A DNA stretch of 64,000 nt from Promerops cafer (Eukaryota > Chordata > Aves > Passeriformes > Nectariniidae): positions 124,001 through 188,000 of the forward strand of contig VZSE01011544.1 of the NCBI GenBank assembly GCA_013398275.1. Reading direction: 5' to 3'. Position numbers and translations under genes: made by a program. The notes under the pieces were generated by a model, which saw only the letters and a list, made by a program, of their open reading frames with translations, did not search any database and had not been told where the DNA came from. Shown here in pieces: positions 1-12,418 of this stretch (positions are counted from its first letter, which is position 1; each line of letters begins with the position of its first letter).

Positions 1-2557
1 ACGGCCCATCCCAACTTCTTCAAGGGCCTCCTGAATTCCCACTTCACATTTCTCCCTCAGAACATCAGTGCTGCTGCCAGTTCTGCCACTCTGGGATGTG
101 TGACAATTCCTCTGCTATTTCCATAAGCCCCGGGAGAAGAGTGGAGGATGGATTTGCATGGAACTGCTGCAAAGTTTCTGCAGCTCGAAATCACACAAGA
201 GGAGATTGACTGGAGGTTGTTGAGACAGATAAGACACAAAACACTCCTCCTTTCAGGCAACAGATTTTCTTCCAGGCATTGGGTAGCTGCAAAGAAACAG
301 AAAAACTGCTCTACACTCTCCAGTGATTGTTCCATCAGCATCAGCTTCAATCCATCAATCAGTCTGAGCTTCCAACTTGGAATTCACAGTAAACCAAGAA
401 ACTGGGAGAAACCCTGAAGAAACAGGAATAAAAACAGTCCTGTTGCCAAGAAATCAGCTCCCAAAGCATTTGCATTTCACCCCTCCAAACCCTGAGGGAC
501 AGAGTGAAGCTTTCCCAGCTAAACCTGCTGCTGGTGCTCTGATTGCTGCTCATGTCCTCGCCATACTTGAGCTCCTTCCAGATAAACAAACCTGCATTAA
601 GTTTTCCAGTATCCTAATCATAATTGGGGAAGAAATTAAAATCTCACTGCTATTTGTTCAGCATTATAAAAGTGACTGTGTCAGGCCTAACAAGCATCAT
701 TAGTTCCACTGAGAAGCCTTTCAGCTCCATGCAGGAACCAGAGCTTGGTTAAACACCCATTGAGATATTGATGCCCAACTCAGGTTTCACAGCTGGGTGA
801 CTCAACAGGCTTTCCCTAATTTGCCAGTCACCAAGAGCAACCCCTAAACCCCCTAAAAAGAGCACACAAGGATTTTTGGCAGCTCCCAGTGCCTAAAACA
901 GGGTTGGGGTGAGTTCATGTGCTCTCCTGATATTAAAAGCTCTGCACACAAGGGATGTTACGAAGGAAAAGCAAGATGGAACATGATGAGGAGCCAGGTA
1001 AAGGAGCTTGGATGGCAGGAATTATGCTGAGTTTTCTCCCAAATGTTAACTTTGTCCAGTGTTCTCCAGGAGGCAGGGCTGGGGTGGTGGCAGTGGCTGC
1101 ACTCACTCTCCAGCTGCTCTGATTTAGGGATTTTAAGTTCCCTCCTCAGCAATGGGGTCTCTCCAGCTGCTCCCTGAGACCAAGGGAGATCTGTTATCAC
1201 TCAACCTCCCCAAAGGCTCGGCAGCAAACAGCCAGCCTGAGAGGATTTACGAGCAACACACCAATCCCAAATCCCTCTTGTTAAAGTTTATTGCTGTGGC
1301 AAATCTCTGCTGCAGAGGGAGGTTGTTGTAGCAACGCTCTGCCACGATTTTAACTTCACCTCTTCTCCTGCCCCCAGAGGTCTCATCTCCACCATGGAGA
1401 TGCTCAGTGAGGTGGCAGAGGCATGGGATGCTCTGCACAGCTCCCTGGACCCTCTCCCTCTCCTGCTCCCCCAGCATTCCACATCCATCACTGGCAGTTC
1501 TGCATCTTTTTTGGAGAAAAGCACTGAAAACACATTACAAACACACCCACTGCCAAAGCAGCTCCCCAGGCTGAGCGAGGCACAGCCATCCTTGGCAGAA
1601 AGTTAAGGATGCAGTCTCCAACAGTTTGGATTAAGCTTTTTTCCCCTCCCTTATCCATTATGAATTTAGGTTAGGAAGAAAGCTCTTCATGGACACCTGC
1701 CTAAATCCAGGTGTGTTTTGACTGTACCACATTTATGGTTGTTATTCAGTTTGTGGTACCCAGAGCAGAGGGTGCAGACACTTCTACCACAACTGTTAGC
1801 AAGAATATTCCCTTTGGTCCTTTCAATCCTCCAAGGAATTTCACCAGAAGGAGCCAGGCAAACCCGCAGACCCTTTTGTTTCACCTCTACACCTCATTCA
1901 GCTGTAGCCTCGCATTCCCTGCACGAAAGCCCAGCACTCCCACCTTAACACAGGCTCTAAATAACATCTCTCCTTCCTTTCCTTCTTCTGCTTTTTCATC
2001 TTTCCTAACTGCATGCTACATTTCTTCCCTGCAAACACCCAATTTAGATGGCATCAGGAGGTGCTAACAAAAAATGCTTCACTGTCTTGTCAGCAGATTA
2101 CAGGAAGGCGTCTCATTCAAATTTATCCAGTTGGAAACAGAAGTAATTGATGTGAACTTGAAAAAGATATGATTTGGAAGAGGGGGGTGGGGGAAGCTTC
2201 TCGCCAGCATCGCTGTTCCACCCAGCTCGTCCCTCAGTCGCTCACCCGGGGCTGGGTAATCAGGAGCTCCATTATCACCTCCCTTTCCCACATTTAGCTC
2301 GGGCACAGGGAGCTGGGAGGAGGACACGGTGTAAATGTGCACGTGCTGCAGGCCCTGGGCTGGCTCTGCTGTCTGAAAACCAAGCTGCAGCAAAGGGAAA
2401 AGCAAGGATTCAATTAGGACAGGGGCTGTGTTTGCCCAAGCAGGGATGTCATCTGAGGGGGAACTGGAGTGAGGGCCCTGTTCCTCCTCCCTTGGTCACA
2501 GCTGCCCCTTCTGACAGTGACAGCTTCATTTCCAAAGGCAGGAGCAGCAGGGAAGAT
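1..2557. other. Intergenic DNA, no gene recognised
   Basis: Short open frames only, none with a recognisable domain, consistent codon bias or flanking splice sites. No clear interspersed repeat. If a leftward gene starts near 7.7 kb, this would be its intron. Confidence 0.6.
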
Positions 2558-2845
2558 TAGAATCCCAGAATAGTTTGGGTTGGAAAAGACATTAAAGCTT
2601 ATCCAATTCCCCCCTCTTCCCCCGGGCAGGGACACCTTCCACTGTCCCAGGCTGCTCCAAGCCCCGTCCAGCCTGGCCGTGGGCACTTCCAGGGATCCAG
2701 GGGCATCCACAGCTGCTCTGGGCACCCTGTGCCAGGGCCTGCCCACCCTCACAGGGAAGAATTCCTTCCCAATATCCCATCTAACACTGCCCTCTCTCAG
2801 TTTAAAGCTATTTCCCCCGTCCTGTCATGCCCTTGTAAAAAGTCT
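2558..2845 (-). mobile_element. CR1 LINE 3' fragment
   Basis: On the + strand it starts TAGAATCCCAGAATAGTTTG and continues through the typical antisense CR1 blocks GGGACACCTTCCACTGTCCC, TCCAAGCCCCGTCCAGCC, ACTTCCAGGGATCC, AGGGAAGAATTCCTTCCCAA and TTTAAAGCTATTTCCCCC up to CCCTTGTAAAAAGTCT. It is the longest antisense CR1 copy here. CR1 copies are 5'-truncated retrotransposon remnants, not active elements. Confidence 0.9.
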
Positions 2846-5800
2846 AGGCAATGGTGACTCCTGAGGCCTGGCATTACAGCAGAGACCTTGAAAATGGGGA
2901 CACAAGGTGCAATGTAGAAGAGAAGAGACATGAGATGATAAGACAAAGGACAGGAGATGACAGTGAAGGCCCAGGGCTGTAGACAACTCATCTCTAGTAC
3001 AGAAATGCAAATCTTGGAGCAGAAAAGGGGCAGGTAACCAGGGGCACAAGTTTAAACCATACTGTCATTCCAACAGTCTCCTCTCTGGAGACACAGCAGC
3101 ACTCACTGATCCCTAGAGCTCCAAGCACCAGGAATGTCCCAGCATTTCCCACAGCTGCACCAAACCCCTGCCACGACACACTCAGGAGATGGCAACGCCG
3201 AGTCCCAGCATAGCACGGGGGCCTGACAGTCCCTTCAGATCTCCCAGGTCAGAACCTGACTCTGAGCCATGACAGCAAATTAAAGCCCTTTTTGCCCAAG
3301 ACACAGAAGGACCTGTGAGTGAACACTGACATTTCCCTCACACAGCTACATCATCGTATTAAAACCAGAATTACTGCGTGGTCAGCTAAACAACCCCTCC
3401 CAGCCCTGCTCAACCGTGCAGTGCTGCAGAAGTGCAAAGTGACTCACTCCAAACCACAATTTGAAGTTATTGTAATTATTTCTATTGCACAGAGACCCCC
3501 ACGTGAGAGCCCAACCAGAACAGGGGTTGCACATCCTTTATTTCAATTAAATACAGTAATAGGAAGAGCAGCCCAAGGCTGCAGGGAGCCAAATTAGAAA
3601 ATTGCATGGAAAACACAAATAAAATGTATCAGATTCACTCAGGTGAGGTTCACAGGAACCTGGCTGGCTGCTCCTCAGGACAGCTCTGCTGTGAAGGAAT
3701 GAGGCAGTCGGTTCTCAGGGAAAGACCCTCTCACAGTGACATTTTCTGCTGGCCAGCCACAGCTTTTACTGAAGGGGAGGAACAAATCCTGCCCCAGATG
3801 GACCCTCCCAGGTTTGTCTGAGACTGTCACAGAGCTGAGAACTGAACTCAGGCAACTGCTGTTGAATGTCCACACAAGAGCCCAGCAGCTGAAAGCCTTT
3901 GGAAGGATATTTTCCCAGCAGACTTTTAATTTTTGAAAGGAAAAATGGACTAGACCAGAAGCTCTCTGCTACCTGCCAAATACAAGCACAGGACATCACT
4001 TTTCAAATGCAGCTCACCTGGGAGTCCTAGAAATGAGGCTTTTAAAACTCAGCCCTAACAGTTTGTCCTCCTCTGCTCCACGTTCTGGGGTCCTGCATCA
4101 AAGCAGATAAATAAAGCACCCAACTCCACGCCCACACTGCCAATAAACTGGGATACTTTGCCTTGGGATGGAGCCATTCCGGAAGGGAAGCAGCATTTTC
4201 AAAAGATGACACTGATTTCGGGAGAAATATATTTGGAACAGTAGAAACATGGCACTAAAATCTGCCTCTCCTTTTCTTTGAAATGAAAAACCCCAACACA
4301 GCCCTTTCCTCAGATTCCTCCCCAGGAAGTTGAAGCCAATTTTCCAGCATCCCAATGAATACTTCAAAGATGAGTGTTTCCTTAAACTAATTGGTGCCCA
4401 TTATCATGGAATTAAAAGCCAAATGGATTGAAGGCAATTGAGCCTCATCACTTTCATTATTCTCTTTTTCCCAAAGACATTCCTGATTTTTAACTCCTCT
4501 GACCCTTGGGCTTTCTGACAGGTTTTCTCGCAGCAGGAGAGCTCAAGAAAAGGTCCATAAACTGCAGAGGGCAGAAGGGACAGGCGGAGAGGCAGGATCC
4601 GTGATAAACAGCTCCAGAGGGAATTCCAGCACATTGGGAATGTGCTCCCACCAGTTTGCATCCATCCCCTGCCTTCCCCCCATTTGTAACCACACACTGA
4701 CCCAGAGCCTCGCTCCTGCTGTCCTTGCTGCTCACCACATGGGCTTTTTCCGTGCTAAATCCCACAATTCTGCTTCCAATCCAATCCCTGGATGCATCCC
4801 TACTCCCCAGAACCCTGCCTGGCTGGACAAAGTGCTGGAGCAGGGCAGGTACAACCTTCAACAGCAGAACTTCACCTTGCACTGATCTCTAAAATACAAC
4901 AGGAGGACTTCAGATTTTTAAATTTAAGGACTGACACAAGCAACAGGTGACAAATAAATTCTGCCTTTTCCTGCTGTCACAGCTATTCCACTTACCCAGA
5001 ATTACCAGGATTTTTCCTTCAGGTCCCACCCCACTTTGTTTTTTGCTTTTTCTCCTTGTTCCAGGCAAACCAAAGCCCCCAGGACAGCAGCACTGAGCAG
5101 CTGCTTGTTCACCAAAGAGCCCAAGTGGGCACTGGCACCTCTTAAACCCTGGCACACAGAACTATTTATTACTCCTCTGAAAGGCTCCCAGGGAAGCTTT
5201 TGTGGCTGAAATGTGACTTTTCCCCCTTTTCCATAAAGGAAGAAAACAAACCAAACCAACTATTGCAGGCAGCTTCCCATTTATTGCCACCTCCTCCAGC
5301 AGTGTGCACTGGGGACCGCGGTGAGGAACTCCACTAATTGGGAATGATTTCCTGCTTTTGCCACCCAGACTCAGGCACTGGCCACTGCACGAGGGACTAA
5401 ATGGGACTGCCGGTCTGTTCTGGAGTTGCAATTTCCTTTGGGAAAGCTGTCAGTGCTCTGATGAACACGCAGCGCTTTGAAGGAGGCCTGAAGAGTGAGC
5501 TCAAGGAATGGCAGTCATGCCGAGCTCAGCCTTCCCCCCTCCCACAAGGGGTTTTTGTTCACTCGCTGTTTACAGCTCAGAATTATTGTCATCGTAAATG
5601 TTGAATCACGAGGCTGGAATGGAAGGGAAGGATTCCTGCTTTGTTTGTGGCTCCCTCCTTTGTTGCCCACCTTCCCCCCCCTCCCGGTTTGGTTGTGTTC
5701 CTCATTCAGTTTATGTGACACATTTAAGTCTCAGAGGGACGAGAGCTATGGCAACAGGACTTGTGCAGCTAATCCCTGATGCAGAGTGCTAAAATCACAC

Positions 5801-7465
5801 CATGCTGCAGCACAGCAACTCACCAGAGCAGCCCTGTTTTCATTCATGTTAAACTCGTGGGAAGAAACCCCAGAAACTCTGGATGAGGGGAAAAACTCAG
5901 GTGCCCCGTGGGTCAGGGCAGTGGGCTTGTAAAGCTGGAGCCTGATCAAGGGAAGAGGTGGGAATGGGGCCTGGAAGGGTCAGACCAGCCTGGAAATGTA
6001 ACAAGAAATGGCAGAGGTAGTAAAATTGGCTGGAAATTGGTAAAGACTCCCTTCTGCTGCATTTCTGCTCCAAGTCACTATTTCTGCTCATGTAGAGGAG
6101 GTGATAATTCAATATTACACCCCTCACAACCCTCCCTAAACTTTAATTCCCTCCAGCTGGTCCCAGTCTGAGACAGAACCCGCAGGGACAAGAGCACAAA
6201 CTGCTCCAGCTGGGGCTGAGCCCCCCTGCCCAGCCCAGAGACCCCTGGGTCTCGCTGGGCACCAACACAGCCACCAAGCCCCAGCTCAGCCCCTCAGCAC
6301 CACCAGGAATGGGCCACATTTTTATTTTTCAGAAACCCCTCTACTTCCTTTCTACCTGGAAAGATATCAGTGGTGTGGAGCCGTCTCTGCTCCCCAGGAC
6401 GTTCCTGGCTCCATCAACACCAAGGAAAACGCCCCCCCCCGGTGCTGTGGGACACCAGGGAACTACTCCTACCTGAGTAGCCTAGCAAAAAAATAGTAAT
6501 TAAAGCCTCCTGAAATACCTGAGCACTACACACAGTAAAAAAAAAAAAAACCCCAAGGAAAAAGCAGGGAAGGAAACCTCACTTGTGCTCTCCATTCAGC
6601 TCTGCACTGGGAATTAATCCATGATTCACAACTTCCCATCCGTGGGCTGAAAACCAACTGGTTATGAATGAATATTTTTGCAAACTAAAGAACGTGCAAG
6701 GTCTACTGTAGGACAGCTTTTACACCAAAACCACGACTTTACAACCAACACCTGAACCCCAAAAAGAACTGCAGAGACTCACCCCAAGCTTCACCTCCTT
6801 CTTGGGGAGGTTCAGTTGCTGTAGAGGGAGAGCTGAGACCCCTGGGCCCACAAAGGGATGGGATTATGGAGCAATCCCTGCCCTTCAGAAATAAAGGATG
6901 ATGCCAGACAGGTGTGGGCTGTGCTGGAATTTGGGTGGGATTCAGGCACCACCCTTTTTGTAGTTAGCAGAGGTATAAATGGAGGGCTGCTACAGAGGAA
7001 ATCATAGTTTATAATAATTGATATTCTCATTTCAATAGCATTATTTATTACAAATAAATAAGTAAATAGAAGCTTTTCTCGTCAAGGAAAAACAATAGAT
7101 TTGAGATTGGGCAATAGAACCAGCAAAAAACAGAAGGAGCCACCTCAGGGTCCCTCTCCTCAGGTGTCCCGCCTTCCAGAGACCACCCGAGCTGTGTTAT
7201 TGTTCCCAAAATCCTCGGGATAAATCAGATTCCCTAACAGTGCTTTGTCGTGTCAGTAAGCCAGGCATTATTTTATTCTTGGCCACGGTTTGGGTGCGTG
7301 GCTGACAAAGCTCTGGCTTCCACACAGACCCTGATCCCAGACTTTTCCACTTAGTTATACACTTTTAGCAAACAAATAAATTAACGGTCACTGGCTCTAA
7401 GCCACACAATTCTCTTCATCAATGAGCATTCTATTGATTATTGATTTCTTGCTCTTTGTACTTAC
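2846..7465. other. Intergenic DNA with simple-sequence runs
   Basis: No gene recognised. It contains a 9-C run at 6432-6440 and a 14-A run at 6537-6550. Isolated donor-like strings on the minus strand (near 4014 and 6472) are not joined to coding-like frames. Otherwise featureless. Confidence 0.55.
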
Positions 7466-7790
7466 CTGGTCCATATCCTTTAGTCCTTTTATCAGCAGGG
7501 ACTTTCCATCTTTCCAGGCCTTGATCTCCTCTGTGTCTCCTGGTTACTCCAGCGTCCTCCAAGTGCCATAAATTGAAGTTCCCAGATCTCCAAGTCCCTT
7601 TGGTTCAGTTTGTTGGAGCTGGTCAATGGTGGTTTCAGCAAACTTAAGGTTTGAGGTGATTTAATGATCAAAGTCACACCAAGGGCCCGTGAGGAAACTC
7701 AGCTGGTGCTGGCTGTAAGCGGGCACTGCTCACCATCAATTAAAAAGCGCACTAAAAATTATTAAAGGAAGCTATTTCTAATATTGTAGC
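7466..7790 (-). ncRNA. Possible first exon of a - strand transcript
   Basis: On the minus strand the sequence ends ATATGGACCAG|GTAAGTAC, a textbook donor (exon end 7466). One frame carries a 61-codon ORF from 7677 to a stop at 7492; another is open into the donor but has no ATG. I recognise no protein. In mammals C1orf94 lies head-to-head with CSMD2, so a leftward gene would be in the expected direction, but there is no sequence match behind that idea. The 5' limit is set only by the GC-box array. Confidence 0.22.
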
Positions 7791-7827
7791 CTTACATTGA
7801 ACTTCAGGGAGATGGATGTGGGACAGA

Positions 7828-7891
7828 AAGGGGAAGGGGCGGGAAAAGGAAGAGGCGGGAAAAGGAAGGGGCGGGAAAAGGAAGGGGCGGG
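7828..7891 (+). promoter_or_regulatory. Four-unit GC-box/E2F-like tandem array
   Basis: Four consecutive copies of a 16-bp unit of the form AAAAGGAAGGGGCGGG (units start near 7828, 7844, 7860 and 7876; the second has AGAGGCGGG). Each unit contains a GC box (GGGGCGGG) and, across the unit junction, GGCGGGAAAA, which resembles an E2F site. It lies in an otherwise AT-rich neighbourhood and is followed by a short CpG-containing stretch (7912-7970). Splice-donor-like sites point away on both sides (7995 on +, 7466 on -), so a divergent promoter is plausible. No coding exon is recognisable on either side. Confidence 0.5.
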
Positions 7892-7899
7892 ATCTCCAT

Positions 7900-7995
7900 G
7901 CCATGCCATGCTTTGCCGGGCCGGGCATTCCAGAACATTCTGCACCCTCCTGGAAGCTCAGCCGCTTTGGGCTATGCCTCCCCTGACTCGTGAGG
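7900..7995 (+). ncRNA. Possible first exon of a + strand non-coding transcript
   Basis: A CpG-containing stretch directly after the GC-box array, ending at TGAGG|GTAAGT, a near-consensus donor at 7996. No convincing coding frame is present and no partner acceptor could be chosen. The 5' limit is arbitrary. Low-confidence inference from promoter plus donor only. Confidence 0.2.
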
Positions 7996-10900
7996 GTAAG
8001 TTTTGTTCTGTTTTCACTTCGGGGGAAGTTTGTGCTTCCCTTGCATGTTAGGGGATATTTTGGGAGTAATGGATGCGTGTGGTGAGTTCTCCCATGGGAA
8101 TTGTCTGTATCAGTTCAGGATTTGCAGTCAGAGCTTCAAGCTTCAGGTGTGCAGGAGGGAATTTGGAGCAGAATCAGCTCCTGAGGAGCTGGGTGTGCTG
8201 CGCAGGTTCTCCAGGTGTATAGCCCTAGAGACATGGGGCTTAAGAAGATCTTGTCTTCTTAATTCTCCTTATTCACTTAATGTAATTTTTTACTAATTTC
8301 CTTATTAATCTAATTTAATTTTTTTATTAGTCAACTTCAGTTGGGATTGGCTTTGCAACACTTGCCCTGTGCTGAGTCTGCCTCTATAATTTTCTGTGCT
8401 CAGGTGTTGCTCGTCTGAACTCTGGTTTAGACTGGAGAGCTGGAAGAGAAGCCAAGTTTTTCTCACTTTTATTAGGAAATAAAGCAGTGCAGTTTGGCTG
8501 ATTCTGCTCCTGGAGATTTGGGGGAAGGAGAGGTGTGAGCACCTGGAAAAATCTCTGAGGAGCTCTTCAGCTTGCATAGAAACATGCAAATAAAGTGCCT
8601 TTTGGAGCCATATGGAGAACTTGACTTTGTTCAAGCTGCACCTCAGCATCTGCTGGGTACCTGGGCTGGCTCAAACCACAGGTACCAGCACTGTGTTTTC
8701 AGTGCCTTTGGACATCCTGCTGCTTTGGGTATGCAGGGTTGTGCTGCTGTTTTTATTCCAGCAGTGCCTGTGATGTGCTGGGTACAGGTTTAGGAATGTG
8801 CGTTAAAAAATTCGACAGATGAGGTGTAACGTAGAAACACATCCCTATCAAATCCTTGTGGCGTCTCCATGGAAAGCTGGAATATTTAATTCATTTACGA
8901 ACAGAAACTGGATGTGGGGGAAGCCTAGGGATTCCTGAGCATGGCAGAGGCACTTCAGGAAAAACCAGTGGGGTTTGAGGAGAGGGATGGGGGACAAGGC
9001 TCCTCCTGAAGTGCTCCTGACTAAATTCTGGTAGCTGGAAGGAGTTGTGGAGTGGTCCCTGGCAGGAGCAGCTTGTCCTTGCCTGTCTTCAGGACAGGAA
9101 GAGGCAATTTTACATGTGCTGTTGATAAACTTGGAGTGTCTCTGCTATCACTTTATGCATGTCAGGATTTGTCAGGGTAGGAAAGCAGATTATTGCAGAT
9201 ATTGCAGAGCAAGGGGCTCCCCACTGTGGCTTTGGGCTCAGCCGTGGGTGGGCACAGAAGAGCTGGGAAAGGGTTTTTTTTTGGTTGCCCTGTGCAGGTG
9301 AGGCAGAAAATGCTGTTTGTGCTTCAGACTGGGTCTGTCTGACACAAATTGGGAAGTACCTCTCCTGAATTTCCAGGTGCTGAGCAAAATGTCCTTCCTT
9401 TACCTGCTGGAACCTTTTAGTAGGTGGAGGCTGTCCTCGGGACTAAGATGTTGGTGGCTCCACAGACCTGGCAGAGCATCTGGAGCCAACAAAAGTGCTG
9501 AGTACACAAAAGCCTCCCTGCTTCCTGGGACACTCCATGGCAGGAAGCTTCATTGACCCGCAGAACCCCCAAACAGTCTGAAGATTCCTTTAACGGAACA
9601 GTTCCAGCTAATGCAACAATACGCTCAACCCAGAAAATAGGAACTAAATCCATCCATGGGAATTAACTGAGAGTATCTGAGGTAACTTAATTATTTACCT
9701 AATTCTGAGCTTTGGGTGTACCTGGGGGCTCTCATTGTTTCCCCATAAGCAAAGAGCAGCCTGGAGCCTCCATAGAATTTACTTTAGACAGAGTGAAACA
9801 AGAATAAATAGAGCAACAGAAGTGAAATCTTTATTTAGAGCAGGTGTGCTGGGCTCCTCTCTGCCACGCCACATTAATCCGGCCTGCAGCGACCACAGCT
9901 GCCCTGGCAGAGCTGGAAATCTCAGGAACACAGAGGGGCAGGAGCAAGAAGGGATTGCCCATTGGAAATTCTCTGTGGGTTTGGTTCTTTAGATGCAGCT
10001 TCCATTTTAAAAAGGATTGCAAAGCAGTTTCAGGGTACTTCAAAGCAGTGCTCAGGATAGAAATGTGCTTTTCTGTGTCCTGGAGGGGGGTGGGGAGAGG
10101 ATGTTCAGGCAGCTGGTCCTGTGTGGTACAGCAGGATTTTTAGTCTCTCAAAGGGTTTGACGGTTTGAGTTTGGAGGGTCTGAGCAAACCAAGCTTAGGA
10201 AAGCTCAGCCCAGCCATCTCGTCTCTTTTGGGGCATTTATTGCCTCTCCTGAGGATGTTTCCCAGTGCTGCAGTCCCTGGTCTGGTGTTAAATGTGGAGT
10301 AGAAAATGCTGAAATCCTCAAGTGCTGCTGGGGAGGGAAGCAGGACCAGTGGTGCTGGAAGGGAGAAAGCAGGTGAGGGAGCGGGGATGATCTCTTCTCC
10401 TGGTGGTAGCCAAAACTCCTCACCAAATTCCTGTTGAAATCTGATTAACAGAGATTACTTACTTTAGGATTCTCCATTAAGGTATTTTAAGGAACCTTTT
10501 CTTGTTCCAAGCTCCATTCAAGCTAAAATTTTGCCCTGGGAAGATGAGGGTTTTTTTTTTTAGCTTGGATTTTTCTGTCAATGTTTAAGCTGGTCAGTAA
10601 AAATTTCCCTTTATTTCTCTGTTGCATGTTATTCCTCACGTTCCAGCTCATGGGATGGGGTTTGTTTCCTAAAAAGCAAAGATGCAAAAGGGCTTTTGGC
10701 TTCTGTGTTGGGATGAGTAATTAGAATGGTGACTGACAGTGAAAAACGGGAGGTTTTTTGGAAGCACAAAGGGTTGGAAAGGCTTTCGTGCCATAGCAGG
10801 GAGGAGGAGGGGCATTGGAGAAAGGGTGAGCTTTGTTTACAGTCTCCAGAGCAAAGGTGAGAGATCTGAGCAGTGAAAAGTTCAGCAGTGATAGACTTGT

Positions 10901-12312
10901 TAAAAGTTGCCCTTCGCTGCTTACAGGCATCAGTTTAATTTAAATGTAATAAAAACCTAAAAGGGAAAATTAAGATGCGGAAAGCAGTTGAAAAGCCTGT
11001 CTGAAGACATCTGCAAAATGGTTTTATTCCCAGCAAATATAAGAAAACTGTTTGAGTTTTTTATTGTCAAACAATCATTGTGCCTCCATTTATAAAACAG
11101 CTTTTACAACCAAATCTCTTTCATAGATTGCTTCCACAACAACGCAGAAGTTGATTTATTTTTGTGCCCATAACCCTTTTCTCTGTGGTGAGGGAGCATC
11201 TCCATGGTGTCAGGGAGTGAGGCTGTGAAGGAAGGGGGGTTTGGCTGGGGCAGAGCAGGGCAGGGACCCCCTCAGCCCCTTTCCCTCATGCTGAGTCCCG
11301 TGGCAGTGCCCTGAGCTGGACCCACGAGCTGGGTTAAGGGTGAGGGAGGGTTGTTCTGCTCAGGGCACTTCATCTCACTTGGGTGTTTTTCTTTCCCTCC
11401 ACCCAATCCCTTCCCAGCAGCTTCCCAGTCCTTTTCCCAGTCCAGCTTTGTCCAGGTCCCAGTAGAAATGCTCTCTCTGGTCTCAGCTCTCTTCTGTGAT
11501 CATTTCAGCAGAGACAGAGCGGTGCATTCCACTTCAGTTCCCAACCAGGCCTGAAAATGAAGAGATCTGCTTGCAATAAATACAAAACTAGAGGTGCCTG
11601 TTTTCCATACCCTCTGAAAATCCCACTGCTGTCTCCAGAGAACAAGGAATGCTTCTGTCACACAGACCCACAGACACAACACTGTCAGACCTCTGGACCT
11701 GGGAATATTTTGAAGGGTTTTTCAGTGTAGGCAATGGATTATTGGTGTTGAGGTGTAGGAGCTCTCTCAGCTGTGCAAACCCCTTTGGATTCAGCTGGAA
11801 ATGTGAGGCCACAGGCACAGCTGTGCACAATAGATGGGATTTTCTGTGCGGGGTGAAATGGCCACTGCTCTAATGATCTGCATTTCTCTGTCCTCTTCTG
11901 ATGGCAGCTGTGAAATGAGGAGGTTTTGACCTGTTTGTTTGGCTGTGTCTGATGTCATGAAAGCAAAACAATGCCAGAACCTAAAGCTAGAAGCCCCAAG
12001 AATCCTGACTTGGGCTTTGTGCTTAGAAGGCAGGAACTGAATCTTTCCCTGGGTGAGGAACTTGAAACCTACAGCCAATTAGTAACTGCTGTAAAATAGT
12101 GCTTTAGTCTGGAAGTGCTGACAGAGAATTTAGTGCACCTTATGGAGGGCAGGGGGGTTACACATTAATTAATTAAGTTTTGGAAAGTCTGTAATCCTTG
12201 GACAAAGGGCTCTGTAAATGTAATATGCAACAGCTATTACTGCAAGCTCCTATGGTTTCAGATGGGCTGGGGACAAGAGGTGCCTTTAGAAGAGAATCCC
12301 TGAGGTGACCAG
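7996..12312. other. Intergenic DNA with one AT-rich island
   Basis: No coding exon recognised. The stretch 10920-11165 is AT-rich and lacks repeats; it includes three SOX-type cores at 11063-11081. Oligo-T runs occur near 9275 and 10551. Nothing else stands out. Confidence 0.55.
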
Positions 12313-12418
12313 GCCAGGTTGGCCAACCTGGAATAGTGGGAGGTAACCCTGCTGTGGCAGGGGGTGACACTGGATGAGCTTTGAGGTCCCTTCCAACCCA
12401 AATCATTCCATGATCCTT
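12313..12418 (+). mobile_element. CR1 LINE 3' fragment
   Basis: Sense CR1 3' end: CAACCTGGAATAGTGGGAGG, then GGCAGGGGGTGACACTGGAT, then GAGGTCCCTTCCAACCCAAA and ATTCCATGATCC at the 3' terminus. Confidence 0.85.
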
